NCBI RefSeq assembly: GCF_021432085.1
Contig: NZ_CP090366.1
Location: 3,472,001 to 3,536,000, forward strand
Direction: 5' to 3'
DNA: 64,000 nucleotides
Source of the DNA: Stutzerimonas kunmingensis
GTDB lineage: Bacteria; Pseudomonadota; Gammaproteobacteria; Pseudomonadales; Pseudomonadaceae
In this document: piece after piece, positions 9,020 to 17,165 of the stretch
How the letters are laid out: each line of letters opens with the position of its first letter
Position numbering within the stretch: position 1 is the stretch's first letter
Program-made: the position numbers and the translations under genes
Notes under the pieces: model-generated
Told to the model about the DNA's origin: nothing
Seen by the model: only the letters and a program-made list of their open reading frames with translations
Database searches by the model: none

Positions 9020-10344
9020 CGCCATCCCGTCGCCTGCTCGTTGCGCTGGCCGCGCTGGTGCTCGTGGCCGTTCCTCTTGGCGTTCTCGCCGCGTTCGGCG
9101 TCGAAGCCGGGCACTGGCAGTCCGCCTGGTGGGGCCTGTTGCTGGCGCTGGGTACGGTGACATCGCTCGACGCCTTCGCCCTGAGGCGACTGCCGTCGCC
9201 TGCGCTGCAACGCAGCCTGTCGGGAAATCTGCCACTGGGCCACTGGAGCAACGTGCAACTGCTGGTGCGCAACGCACATTCCCGCGCTATCGAGCTGGAG
9301 CTGTTCGACCACGTGCCTGAGGGCATGAGCTTCGAACAGCTGCCGCAACGCATGCGCCTGCAGCCCGCCGAACATTGCCAACTCGACTACCGTCTGCGCC
9401 CGACCCGCCGCGGCCAGTTCGTCTTCCAGCACTGCGATCTTCGCCTGGCCAGCCCGTTGGGCCTCTGGCGCAGCAGACGCCTGCTTGAGCTTGTCGACGG
9501 AACCCGGGTGTATCCCGACTTCGCTCGGTTGCACGGAGCCAGCCTGCAGGCGATCGACGTCTGGTTGAATCGCCTCGGCGTCCGCCAGCAACCGCGCCGC
9601 GGGCTGGGGCTGGAATTTCACCAGCTACGCGAGTTCCGCGAGGGCGACACCCTGCGGCAGATCGACTGGAAAGCCACGGCGCGGGCACGCATGCCGATTG
9701 CCCGCGAATATCAGGACGAGCGCGACCAGCAGATCGTGCTGATGCTCGACTGCGGTCGGCGTATGCGCAGCCAAGACGCCGAACTCACGCACTTCGACCA
9801 TGCCCTCAACGCTGCCCTGCTGCTGGCCTATGCCGCGTTGCGCCAGGGCGATGCCGTGGGCGCCTGCACCTTCGCCAGCGCACAGCCGCGTCACGTCACC
9901 CCAGCCAAGGGCCAACAGCAACTTCACGTGTTACTGAACGGTCTTTACGACCTGCAGCCCACCCAGCAGCCCGCAGACTACGGCGCAGCGGTCGATCGGT
10001 TGCTGGCCCGGCAACAGCGCCAGGCACTGGTTATCGTTCTGAGCAACCTGCGCGATGAGGACGATGCCGAGCTGCACGGGGCGCTGAAGCGGCTCTCACG
10101 CAGACATCGGGTGTTGCTGGTGAGCCTGCGCGAAGAAGTCCTGGACCAGCTGCGCCTGCGGCCGGTGCAGAGCCTGGACGACGCGCTCGACTACTGCGGC
10201 GCCCAGGACTACCTGAACGCCCGCCAGGCGCTGCACAAGCGCCTGGCGGCCCATGGCATGCCGGTACTCGACGTCCAGCCTTGCGATCTGGGGCCGGCAC
10301 TTATCGGGCGTTATCTGGCGTGGAAGAAAACCGGGACGCTGTGA
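9016..10344 (+). CDS. DUF58 domain protein (vWA-like partner of MoxR)
   Basis: A 442-residue protein with two N-terminal membrane segments (about 7-28 and 33-52), a beta-rich middle section, and the DUF58 signature (RRGLGLEFHQLREFREGDTL, then IDWKATARAR) leading into a vWA-like fold with QQIVLMLDCGRRM, where D-x-G-x-R occupies a MIDAS-like position. DUF58 proteins are the usual genetic partners of MoxR ATPases. It is the last gene of the overlapping block and ends 8 bases from the convergent PilZ gene. No substrate can be deduced. Confidence 0.9.
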   Translation: MTPSRRLLVALAALVLVAVPLGVLAAFGVEAGHWQSAWWGLLLALGTVTSLDAFALRRLPSPALQRSLSGNLPLGHWSNVQLLVRNAHSRAIELELFDHVPEGMSFEQLPQRMRLQPAEHCQLDYRLRPTRRGQFVFQHCDLRLASPLGLWRSRRLLELVDGTRVYPDFARLHGASLQAIDVWLNRLGVRQQPRRGLGLEFHQLREFREGDTLRQIDWKATARARMPIAREYQDERDQQIVLMLDCGRRMRSQDAELTHFDHALNAALLLAYAALRQGDAVGACTFASAQPRHVTPAKGQQQLHVLLNGLYDLQPTQQPADYGAAVDRLLARQQRQALVIVLSNLRDEDDAELHGALKRLSRRHRVLLVSLREEVLDQLRLRPVQSLDDALDYCGAQDYLNARQALHKRLAAHGMPVLDVQPCDLGPALIGRYLAWKKTGTL

Positions 10345-10351
10345 GCGCGGC

Positions 10352-10780
10352 TCACAGACCGTGGCAGCAGTCCTTGTCAGTAAATCGATCCGATGCCGGG
10401 CTGGCATGATGCGCCAGAGGGATGTGCAACATCGGCTGGAAACTGAAGTAGTGATGCAGGGCAGCGATCATTTCGCGGATATCCCCAGGCGGGTCGATCA
10501 GGGAAAAACCGGTGTCGTAGCTGCCCGGCGTCACATCCTCGCTTGACCACAAACTGAACGCACTGAAATCCACTTGCCGCAGTTGACCGCTCTGGCCCGG
10601 AATCTTCAGGCGCATCTCGAAACGAACACCAAGCATCATCGGATAGGGGCTGATCAGCATCAGCCCGCCCTCGGACAGGTTGCCGATGAAGCCCAGCGGC
10701 TTCTCGGTGAACCGATTGAATACGTTGAGGTAGTACGGCAATTGATGCCGCTGGATACGACGCTGGTTCGCCATGTTCAT
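10352..10780 (-). CDS. PilZ domain protein (c-di-GMP binding)
   Basis: A 142-residue single-domain PilZ protein. The N-terminal arginine motif is present as QRRIQRHQLPYYLNVFNR and the second motif as GNLSEGGLM, so c-di-GMP binding is likely. I prefer the ATG at 10780 (MNMANQRR, AAGG about 10 bases upstream), since the PilZ core begins immediately after it. An in-frame ATG at 10837 would add 19 residues but overlaps the end of the next gene. From memory P. aeruginosa has a PilZ gene in the same position. It is one of two PilZ-type proteins in the window. Its output target is unknown. Confidence 0.85.
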   Translation of the reverse strand: MNMANQRRIQRHQLPYYLNVFNRFTEKPLGFIGNLSEGGLMLISPYPMMLGVRFEMRLKIPGQSGQLRQVDFSAFSLWSSEDVTPGSYDTGFSLIDPPGDIREMIAALHHYFSFQPMLHIPLAHHASPASDRFTDKDCCHGL

Positions 10781-10827
10781 GTCGTCGGAGCCTTCAGCCT
10801 TAACCCTGCAATTCGAGTCCTGTCGGC

Positions 10828-11250
10828 TCAACTGCATTCCTGGCTGATACGCGTCGCCAGGCGCTGTCGAGCCGCCTCTACTTCACTTTCACTGTAGTAG
10901 ACGCGCTCTCCCGCTGCATCGTTACGAAAAAAACGTCCGCCAAGCTGCAGTCGCGACAACTGGCTGCGCAAGCCCTGGCATTCCTCCTCTCGTGCAGCCC
11001 GCGCCTTGCTGGCCTGCTCCCTCGCTGCCTGCTGCTCCTGCCGCCGCGCATCGAAGAATCGTTCGCTGCGCGCCTCACGCTCACGGGTCTGGTCGTCGCG
11101 TTCGACGACCTGGGGCCGAACCTCGACCTGCTCGGCTCCGGCTGCCGGGCGCTGACCGAAGTGAACCTGTCCGTTGGCATCGGTCCAGCGATAGATCTGC
11201 GCATCTGCCAGTGCAGGCAGCAGCATGGCGGTCATCAGCAAAGCTCGCAT
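10828..11250 (-). CDS. DUF4124 domain secreted protein
   Basis: A 140-residue exported protein. A signal peptide (residues 1-17, ending ALADA) precedes the DUF4124 motif IYRWTDANGQVHFGQRPAAG, and a long, charged, probably coiled-coil region follows (about 55-120). A short tail YYSESEVEAARQRL ends the protein. DUF4124 proteins are periplasmic or cell-surface proteins of unknown function common in Gammaproteobacteria. The ATG at 11250 has GAGG 5 bases upstream. It sits between a PilZ gene and a small lipoprotein gene on the same strand, probably one operon. Confidence 0.8.
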   Translation of the reverse strand: MRALLMTAMLLPALADAQIYRWTDANGQVHFGQRPAAGAEQVEVRPQVVERDDQTREREARSERFFDARRQEQQAAREQASKARAAREEECQGLRSQLSRLQLGGRFFRNDAAGERVYYSESEVEAARQRLATRISQECS

Positions 11251-11275
11251 GATCCCTCACATGGCTTTCATGAAA

Positions 11276-11653
11276 TCAACGTTTGGCCGGCTGAACCACC
11301 GGCGGTGCCTCGGCATGATAGTGGCCCAGCTGCCTCAGCGTCTCCAGGCGCGCGCGGGCGCGATAGGCGTACTCGCTGGAAGGGTATCGCTCGACGATGA
11401 AACGATAGGTTTCGCCAGCGTCGACGAACAGGCCCTGGCGCTCCAGACACTGGCCGCGCAACAGTGAAATCTCCGGCTGGACCTGGCTGCGCGGCTTGCT
11501 ACGGCGTTCTGCCTGCGAGAGTGATTGCATCACCCGCTCGCAGTTGTCGGCCTCGTAGTACTGGTAAGCCGCATCCAGGTGGCGATCGAAAGCATGGCGA
11601 CTGCTGCAGCCGACGGTCAGAAGACTCAGGAAAACGATGATCAGGGTGCGCAT
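11276..11653 (-). CDS. Small TPR-like lipoprotein
   Basis: A 125-residue lipoprotein with a signal peptide and lipobox LTVGC (acylated Cys16). The mature part looks like tandem TPR/Sel1-like helices (HLDAAYQYYEADNCERVMQ, then LLRGQCLERQGLFVDAGETY and YPSSEYAYRARARLETL), reminiscent of the repeat part of BamD or YbgF-type periplasmic proteins. The start ATG at 11653 has GGAGGA upstream. It diverges from pykA across 148 bases. The function is unknown, and an envelope scaffolding role would fit the architecture. Confidence 0.75.
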   Translation of the reverse strand: MRTLIIVFLSLLTVGCSSRHAFDRHLDAAYQYYEADNCERVMQSLSQAERRSKPRSQVQPEISLLRGQCLERQGLFVDAGETYRFIVERYPSSEYAYRARARLETLRQLGHYHAEAPPVVQPAKR

Positions 11654-11801
11654 GGGTTCCTCCGTATGCCCCTGTATCGACCGAGCTGGAAAAAGCTGCA
11701 GACAGCCCGTCAGCCGGACGCAAAGAGTAGTGGTCGCCGAGCGATGACTACAACCGGCGAGCATAGTAGCCTCGGGGCCAGCCAGAAAAAGGAGCAATTG
11801 A

Positions 11802-13250
11802 ATGATTCCGCGTCGCACCAAGATCGTCGCCACCCTGGGCCCAGCAAGCAGCTCGCCGGAGGTGTTGGAAAAGATGATCGTCGCCGGGCTGGATGTAGCC
11901 CGCCTGAATTTCTCCCACGGCAGCCCCGACGAGCATCGTGCCCGGGCCGAGCTGGTGCGTGAAATCGCCGCGCGCCACGGCCGCTTCGTCGCGCTGCTCG
12001 GAGACCTGCAGGGACCGAAGATCCGCATTGCCAAGTTCACCGACAAGCGCATTGAGCTGAAGGAAGGAGACCAGTTCCGCTTCTCCGTGACCCATCCGCG
12101 CGACGCCGGTAATCAGGAAGTGGTCGGCATCGATTACCCGGACCTGGTCAAGGATTGCGGCATCGGCGATGAGCTTCTGCTCGACGACGGCCGCGTGGTG
12201 ATGCGCGTCGACAACGCCACCGCGGACGAACTGCACTGCACCGTGCTGATCGGTGGCCCGCTGTCGGACAACAAGGGCATCAACCGCCGTGGCGGCGGCC
12301 TGACGGCGCCGGCGCTGACCAACAAGGACAAGGCCGACATCAAGTTGGCCGCCGACCTGCAGCTGGACTACCTGGCAGTTTCCTTCCCTCGTGATGCCGC
12401 TGACATGGACCTGGCCCGCCGCCTGCGCGACGAAGCTGGCTCCGACGCCTGGCTGATCGCAAAGATCGAGCGGGCCGAAGCGGTCGCCGACGATGAGGCG
12501 CTGGATGGCCTGATCCGCGCCAGCGACGGCGTGATGGTGGCGCGCGGCGATCTCGGCGTGGAAGTTGGCGATGCCGAGCTGGTCGGCATTCAGAAGAAGA
12601 TCATTCTGCACGCCCGCCGCCACAACAAGGTGGTGATCACCGCGACGCAGATGATGGAGTCGATGATCCACAGCCCGATGCCGACCCGCGCCGAGGTATC
12701 CGATGTAGCCAACGCCGTGCTGGACTACACCGATGCGGTGATGCTCTCGGCCGAAAGCGCCGCTGGCGAATACCCGATCGAAGCGATCAAGGCCATGGCC
12801 CGTGTGTGCTGCGGCGCGGAGAAGCACCCGACCAGCACCAAGTCCGGACACCGCCTCGGCCAGCAGTTCGAGCGCTGCGACGAGAGTGCGGCGCTGGCTG
12901 CGATGTACACCGCCAACCACTTCCCGGGGGTCAAGGCCATCATCGCCCTGACCGAAAGCGGCTACACACCGCTGATCATGTCGCGCATCCGGTCTTCGGT
13001 ACCGATCTTCGCCTTCTCGCCGCACCGCGAAACCCAGGCACGGGTCGCGCTGTTCCGCGGCGTGCAGACCATCCCGTTCGATCCGGCTGCGCTACCTGCA
13101 GAAAAGGTCAGCCAGATGGCAGTCGAGGAACTGCTCAAGCGCAACATCGTGCAGCCCGGTGACTGGGTGATCCTGACCAAGGGCGACAGCTACCACGACA
13201 GCACAGGCGGTACCAACACGATGAAGATCCTGCGCGTCGGCGATCAGTAA
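11802..13250 (+). CDS. pykA: Pyruvate kinase (PykA type)
   Basis: Converts phosphoenolpyruvate and ADP to pyruvate and ATP in lower glycolysis. The 482-residue protein starts IPRRTKIVATLGPASS. It has the active-site signature IAKIERAEA around residue 220, the metal-binding DGVMVARGDLGVE, the ITATQMMESM segment, and a C-terminal allosteric domain ending GTNTMKILRVGD. Length fits PykA of pseudomonads. The ATG is preceded by AAGGAG 8 bases upstream. It is alone on its strand and followed by a 13-bp hairpin shared with the convergent reductase gene. Confidence 0.96.
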   Translation: MIPRRTKIVATLGPASSSPEVLEKMIVAGLDVARLNFSHGSPDEHRARAELVREIAARHGRFVALLGDLQGPKIRIAKFTDKRIELKEGDQFRFSVTHPRDAGNQEVVGIDYPDLVKDCGIGDELLLDDGRVVMRVDNATADELHCTVLIGGPLSDNKGINRRGGGLTAPALTNKDKADIKLAADLQLDYLAVSFPRDAADMDLARRLRDEAGSDAWLIAKIERAEAVADDEALDGLIRASDGVMVARGDLGVEVGDAELVGIQKKIILHARRHNKVVITATQMMESMIHSPMPTRAEVSDVANAVLDYTDAVMLSAESAAGEYPIEAIKAMARVCCGAEKHPTSTKSGHRLGQQFERCDESAALAAMYTANHFPGVKAIIALTESGYTPLIMSRIRSSVPIFAFSPHRETQARVALFRGVQTIPFDPAALPAEKVSQMAVEELLKRNIVQPGDWVILTKGDSYHDSTGGTNTMKILRVGDQ

Positions 13251-13266
13251 GGTTGGCAGGGAATCA

Positions 13267-13296
13267 CACGAGGCCGGCTCTTTAGCCGGCCTCGTG
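13267..13296. terminator. Hairpin between convergent pykA and reductase genes
   Basis: A perfect 13-bp stem (CACGAGGCCGGCT with AGCCGGCCTCGTG) around a CTTT loop. There is no T-run on either side, so it may act weakly or with Rho in both directions. Confidence 0.65.
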
Positions 13297-13323
13297 CTGT
13301 CTGCAAGATCGAACGGGAGCCAA

Positions 13324-14265
13324 CTACCGCGGCTGAGTCGCGCTGACGAACGCGTCGCTGAATATCTGTCCACGCGGCAGGCCCGCGAGAAACAGGCGCC
13401 TGGCGCAGGCGTCGACGAACGCCGAGCCGCCGCAGAGCAGCGCGATGTCCCGCCGCGACGTTGGTCGTAGCGTCGAAAGCATGCTGTCACGCTGTTGCGC
13501 ATCGACCCATTGCAGCTCCAGGTTCTCGTGCCTATCCGCCAACTCCTGCAACGGCCCGCGCAGGTAGTGCTCGTCGCGGCAAAAATGCACCAGCCTGATC
13601 GTCCCGGCATGGCCCTGGCGCAGGCTCTCGCGCAACAGGCTGAATAGAGGGGCCAACCCGGTTCCCGAAGCCAGCAGCAATAAAGAGCGCTCAGACCACT
13701 CCGGCTCGTAATGCAATGCACCACCGTGCAGGTCGCCCAGCCGCAGCGTGTCGCCCGCGCGCAGCTGCCGCGCGGCATCGCAGAACGCCCCCGGCCTGGA
13801 GCAATCGAGATGAAACTCCAGCCAGAGATCGTCGCCGGGAACACTGGCCAGCGAATACGGCCTAGCGATGCCGGCACCAGTCCACAGCAACAGGTGCTGA
13901 CCTGCACGATAGCGCAGCGGCCGCTCCGGCAGCAGACGCAGGCGCAGCACGCTGCCGCTCAGCCACTCGGCGCTTTGCACCTGAGCGGGCTGCCCGTCGC
14001 GACGCGGGTCGAAAACTTCTACGCCGATTTCCTCCTCGACAAGGCACTGACAGGCCAGTCGCCAGCCGGCCGCATGCTGCTCGGGCCGCAGCAGGTCGGG
14101 TTGCAGATCGCGCGGTGCTCCGTCGACACAGCGCACCAGGCAGGCGTGGCAGCTGCCGGCGCGGCAACTGTAGGGTACGGGCAAGCCGGCAGCGATCAGG
14201 GCGTCGAGCAGGTTGGTAGCGGGCGCGACCGACCAGCGCTTGCCGGCGCAATGCAACTCAGGCAT
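13324..14265 (-). CDS. [2Fe-2S] ferredoxin-NAD(P)H reductase fusion protein
   Basis: A 313-residue flavoprotein electron-transfer enzyme. It has an N-terminal plant-type ferredoxin domain with cluster cysteines C34, C39, C42 and probably C72 (SCRAGSCHACLV, then RLACQC). An FAD-binding barrel follows with the RPYS motif, then an NAD(P)-binding domain with SGTGLAPLFS. This is the architecture of oxygenase reductases and of CDP-6-deoxy-glucoseen-type reductases, but no oxygenase gene is adjacent, so the partner is unknown. Its start overlaps the end of the diguanylate cyclase gene by 8 bases, which suggests co-expression. Confidence 0.88.
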   Translation of the reverse strand: MPELHCAGKRWSVAPATNLLDALIAAGLPVPYSCRAGSCHACLVRCVDGAPRDLQPDLLRPEQHAAGWRLACQCLVEEEIGVEVFDPRRDGQPAQVQSAEWLSGSVLRLRLLPERPLRYRAGQHLLLWTGAGIARPYSLASVPGDDLWLEFHLDCSRPGAFCDAARQLRAGDTLRLGDLHGGALHYEPEWSERSLLLLASGTGLAPLFSLLRESLRQGHAGTIRLVHFCRDEHYLRGPLQELADRHENLELQWVDAQQRDSMLSTLRPTSRRDIALLCGGSAFVDACARRLFLAGLPRGQIFSDAFVSATQPR

Positions 14266-15388
14266 CGGCGGTGACCCAGGCGGGTTCGCAACGATTGCGA
14301 CCACCGCGCTTGGCTCGATAAAGCGCTTCGTCGGCACGCTGCAGCGCTGCATCCAGGTCATCTCCGGCGTTCAGCAGGGTCAGGCCGATCGACAGGCTGA
14401 GATGTCCGGCTTCGATATTGGCGTCTTCCGGCTCGGCGATGGCGAAAGCCTCTCGCAGGCGCTCACAGCACGCGGTGAACTGCTCGGCGTCGGTATTGGG
14501 CAGCAGTAGCACGAACTCCTCGCCGCCATAACGGGCCAGCACGTCGTCATCACGCAGACAGGACCGCGCCACGCTGGCAAAGGCCTGCAGCACGCGGTCT
14601 CCGGTGGCATGGCCGTGGATATCGTTGATGCGTTTGAAGTGGTCCAGATCGATGAGCGCCAGCCCCGATTGATGCCCCTTGCGCAAGCGGTTCAGGTCGC
14701 CCTCGGCGATGCGCAGGAAACGCCGCCGGTTGTATAGGCCCGTCAACTCGTCGGTGGAAGCCAGATCCTCCAGTTGACGCATCATTCCGCGCAGGGTGTC
14801 CTGATGTGCCTGCAACGCGAAACGCCGCTGGCGCATGCGCTGGCGCAAGCGATACACGTGGCCGGCGAACAGACACATCCAGATCAGCGTCACCAGCAGC
14901 ACGCTGGCCTGCAGCAAGAACACATCGGTCTCGATCGGCCGCTGCAGATAGTAATCCAGCGCAGCCATGCTGACGAAGCTGACGAAAGCCAGTGCGGCGT
15001 AGCGAATGAACACCTTCGGCGGCAGAAAGACTGCAAACATCAGCACCAGCAGATAGAGCACCAGCAGTGAGCCACGAGCGCTGCCGAGGTTGAACAGAAA
15101 GGTCGTCAGCCACAGCAGCCCCACCAGGACCTGCGGCTCAGTCAGGCTGGGATCCTTCGAGCGCAGGTTGACACCTCGGTGAAACAGCCAGAAGAACAGC
15201 AGCTGACTCACCACAATCAATGCTGACTGCGCCACGGCGCTGGCCACCGAGGCCTGATAGAAGCCCCCCGCCACCGCCACCCAGGTCAGCACCAGGCCCA
15301 GACCATAGGTCACGGAGGCCAGTGCGAATCGCCGCGTAACCAATTGCTGCAATGTACGCAGATCGGTCTCGTCACGCATCGCACTCAT
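14258..15388 (-). CDS. Membrane-bound diguanylate cyclase (GGDEF), SadC-like position
   Basis: A 376-residue inner-membrane protein with about six hydrophobic segments (residues 20-190) followed by a short coiled region and a GGDEF domain. The active-site motif is RYGGEEFVLLLP, and an RxxD inhibitory site (RDDD) sits exactly five residues upstream, so an active, product-inhibited c-di-GMP synthase is expected. The ATG at 15388 has AAGGA upstream. In P. aeruginosa, as I recall, the membrane cyclase SadC lies at this point between a ferredoxin reductase and fumarase genes. Orthology is inferred from position and architecture only, and this protein looks shorter than SadC. Confidence 0.88.
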   Translation of the reverse strand: MSAMRDETDLRTLQQLVTRRFALASVTYGLGLVLTWVAVAGGFYQASVASAVAQSALIVVSQLLFFWLFHRGVNLRSKDPSLTEPQVLVGLLWLTTFLFNLGSARGSLLVLYLLVLMFAVFLPPKVFIRYAALAFVSFVSMAALDYYLQRPIETDVFLLQASVLLVTLIWMCLFAGHVYRLRQRMRQRRFALQAHQDTLRGMMRQLEDLASTDELTGLYNRRRFLRIAEGDLNRLRKGHQSGLALIDLDHFKRINDIHGHATGDRVLQAFASVARSCLRDDDVLARYGGEEFVLLLPNTDAEQFTACCERLREAFAIAEPEDANIEAGHLSLSIGLTLLNAGDDLDAALQRADEALYRAKRGGRNRCEPAWVTADA

Positions 15389-15582
15389 AGGGATCCTTCC
15401 CGCTGTGGCAATTTGCCGCACTCTACGCTTACCGAAAACAAAATCCTAGCCAGCATTCCCATCGCTCCTGGTCCATCCGTGTACCGCGCAGCCTGACGCG
15501 TTATACTGCGCCGCATTTTTTCGCGGCGCGTCGACTGCCACCCCCGACGCGCCTCTTATCGCCCCGTATGAGGACGCGCTGC
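15389..15582 (+). promoter_or_regulatory. Fumarase leader with possible -10 and start-site hairpin
   Basis: This divergent region has a -10-like TATACT at 15502-15507, followed at once by a 7-bp hairpin (GCGCCGC-N8-GCGGCGC, 15508-15529) that would sit at the 5' end of the fumarase mRNA. No convincing -35 is visible. The GAGGA used by the fumarase start lies just before 15583. Confidence 0.35.
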
Positions 15583-17106
15583 ATGACCGTGATCAAGCAA
15601 GACGACCTGATTCAAAGCGTCGCTGACGCTTTGCAGTTCATTTCTTACTACCACCCCGTGGATTTCATCCAGGCGATGCACGAAGCCTACCTGCGTGAAG
15701 AATCCCCGGCTGCCCGCGACTCCATGGCGCAGATCCTGATCAACTCGCGCATGTGCGCCACCGGTCATCGCCCGATCTGTCAGGACACCGGTATCGTCAC
15801 CGTGTTCATCCGCGTCGGTATGGACGTGCGCTGGGACGGCGCGACCATGAGCCTGGACGACATGATCAATGAGGGTGTGCGCCGCGCCTACAACCTGCCG
15901 GAAAACGTCCTGCGTGCTTCGATCCTGGCCGACCCGGCAGGTTCCCGCAAGAACACTAAGGACAATACGCCAGCTGTCATTCATTACTCCATCGTCCCAG
16001 GTGACAAAGTCGAGGTGGATGTGGCCGCCAAAGGCGGTGGCTCGGAAAACAAGTCGAAGATGGCCATGCTCAACCCGTCCGACTCGATCGTCGACTGGGT
16101 ACTGAAGACCGTGCCGACCATGGGCGCCGGCTGGTGCCCGCCGGGTATGCTCGGCATCGGCATCGGCGGCACCGCCGAGAAAGCCGCGGTGATGGCCAAG
16201 GAAGTCCTGATGGAATCCATCGACATCCATGAGCTGAAGGCCCGTGGCCCGCAGAACCGCATCGAAGAGCTGCGTCTTGAGCTGTTCGAGAAGGTCAACC
16301 AGCTGGGCATCGGCGCCCAGGGCCTCGGCGGCCTGACCACCGTGCTCGACGTGAAGATCATGGATTACCCGACCCACGCCGCCTCGCTGCCGGTTTGCAT
16401 GATCCCCAACTGCGCCGCCACCCGCCACGCACACTTCGTGCTCGACGGTTCCGGCCCGGCCGAACTGACCCCGCCGCCGCTGGATGCCTACCCCGAGATC
16501 GTCTGGGAAGCCGGCCCGAGCGCGCGCCGCGTCAACCTCGACACCATCACCCCGGAAGAAGTGCAGAGCTGGAAGCCGGGCGAAACCGTCCTGCTCAACG
16601 GCAAGATGCTCACCGGCCGCGACGCCGCGCACAAGCGCATGGTCGACATGCTGAACAAGGGCGAAGAGCTGCCGGTCGACCTCAAGGGCCGTTTCATCTA
16701 CTACGTCGGCCCCGTCGATCCGGTCGGTGACGAAGTGGTTGGCCCGGCTGGCCCGACCACCGCGACGCGCATGGACAAGTTCACCCGTCAGATTCTCGAG
16801 AGCACTGGTCTGCTGGGCATGATCGGCAAGTCCGAGCGTGGCCCGATCGCCATCGAAGCGATCAAGGACAACAAGGCGGTCTACCTGATGGCGGTTGGCG
16901 GCGCGGCTTACCTAGTCGCCCAGGCGATCAAGAAGTCCAAGGTGCTGGCCTTCGCCGAGCTGGGCATGGAAGCGATCTACGAGTTCGAAGTGAAGGACAT
17001 GCCGGTGACCGTCGCCGTCGACACCAACGGCGAGTCGGTGCACATCACCGGCCCGGCGATCTGGCAGCAGAAGATCGCCGACAGCCTGGCGGTCGAAGTG
17101 CAGTAA
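15583..17106 (+). CDS. fumA: Class I fumarate hydratase (4Fe-4S, FumA type)
   Basis: Interconverts fumarate and malate in the TCA cycle using an oxygen-sensitive [4Fe-4S] cluster. The 507-residue protein has three cysteines at family positions: C66 in RPICQDTG, C185 in GAGWCPPGM and C272 in PVCMIPNC, offset by about 39-46 from E. coli FumA C105/C224/C318. Other class I signatures are AKGGGSENKSK and GRDAAHKRM. The ATG at 15583 (GAGGA 8-9 bases upstream) is preferred to an in-frame start five codons earlier. It ends at a strong bidirectional terminator. Confidence 0.95.
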   Translation: MTVIKQDDLIQSVADALQFISYYHPVDFIQAMHEAYLREESPAARDSMAQILINSRMCATGHRPICQDTGIVTVFIRVGMDVRWDGATMSLDDMINEGVRRAYNLPENVLRASILADPAGSRKNTKDNTPAVIHYSIVPGDKVEVDVAAKGGGSENKSKMAMLNPSDSIVDWVLKTVPTMGAGWCPPGMLGIGIGGTAEKAAVMAKEVLMESIDIHELKARGPQNRIEELRLELFEKVNQLGIGAQGLGGLTTVLDVKIMDYPTHAASLPVCMIPNCAATRHAHFVLDGSGPAELTPPPLDAYPEIVWEAGPSARRVNLDTITPEEVQSWKPGETVLLNGKMLTGRDAAHKRMVDMLNKGEELPVDLKGRFIYYVGPVDPVGDEVVGPAGPTTATRMDKFTRQILESTGLLGMIGKSERGPIAIEAIKDNKAVYLMAVGGAAYLVAQAIKKSKVLAFAELGMEAIYEFEVKDMPVTVAVDTNGESVHITGPAIWQQKIADSLAVEVQ

Positions 17107-17124
17107 GCGACACGCCAATAAAAT

Positions 17125-17153
17125 AAAAAGCCCGGCTCGATGCCGGGCTTTTT
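17125..17153. terminator. Bidirectional terminator of fumA and aer
   Basis: A hairpin AAAAAGCCCGGC-TCGAT-GCCGGGCTTTTT with an A-tract on one side and a T-tract on the other, between the two convergent genes. Confidence 0.93.
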
Positions 17154-17165
17154 ATTGCCCGGCAA

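Noticed and set aside
3619..10344. MoxR operon as an anti-phage defence system
   Set aside because: The genes have core-genome codon use and lie in a conserved neighbourhood. There are no defence neighbours, nucleases or effector domains, so defence is not supported.
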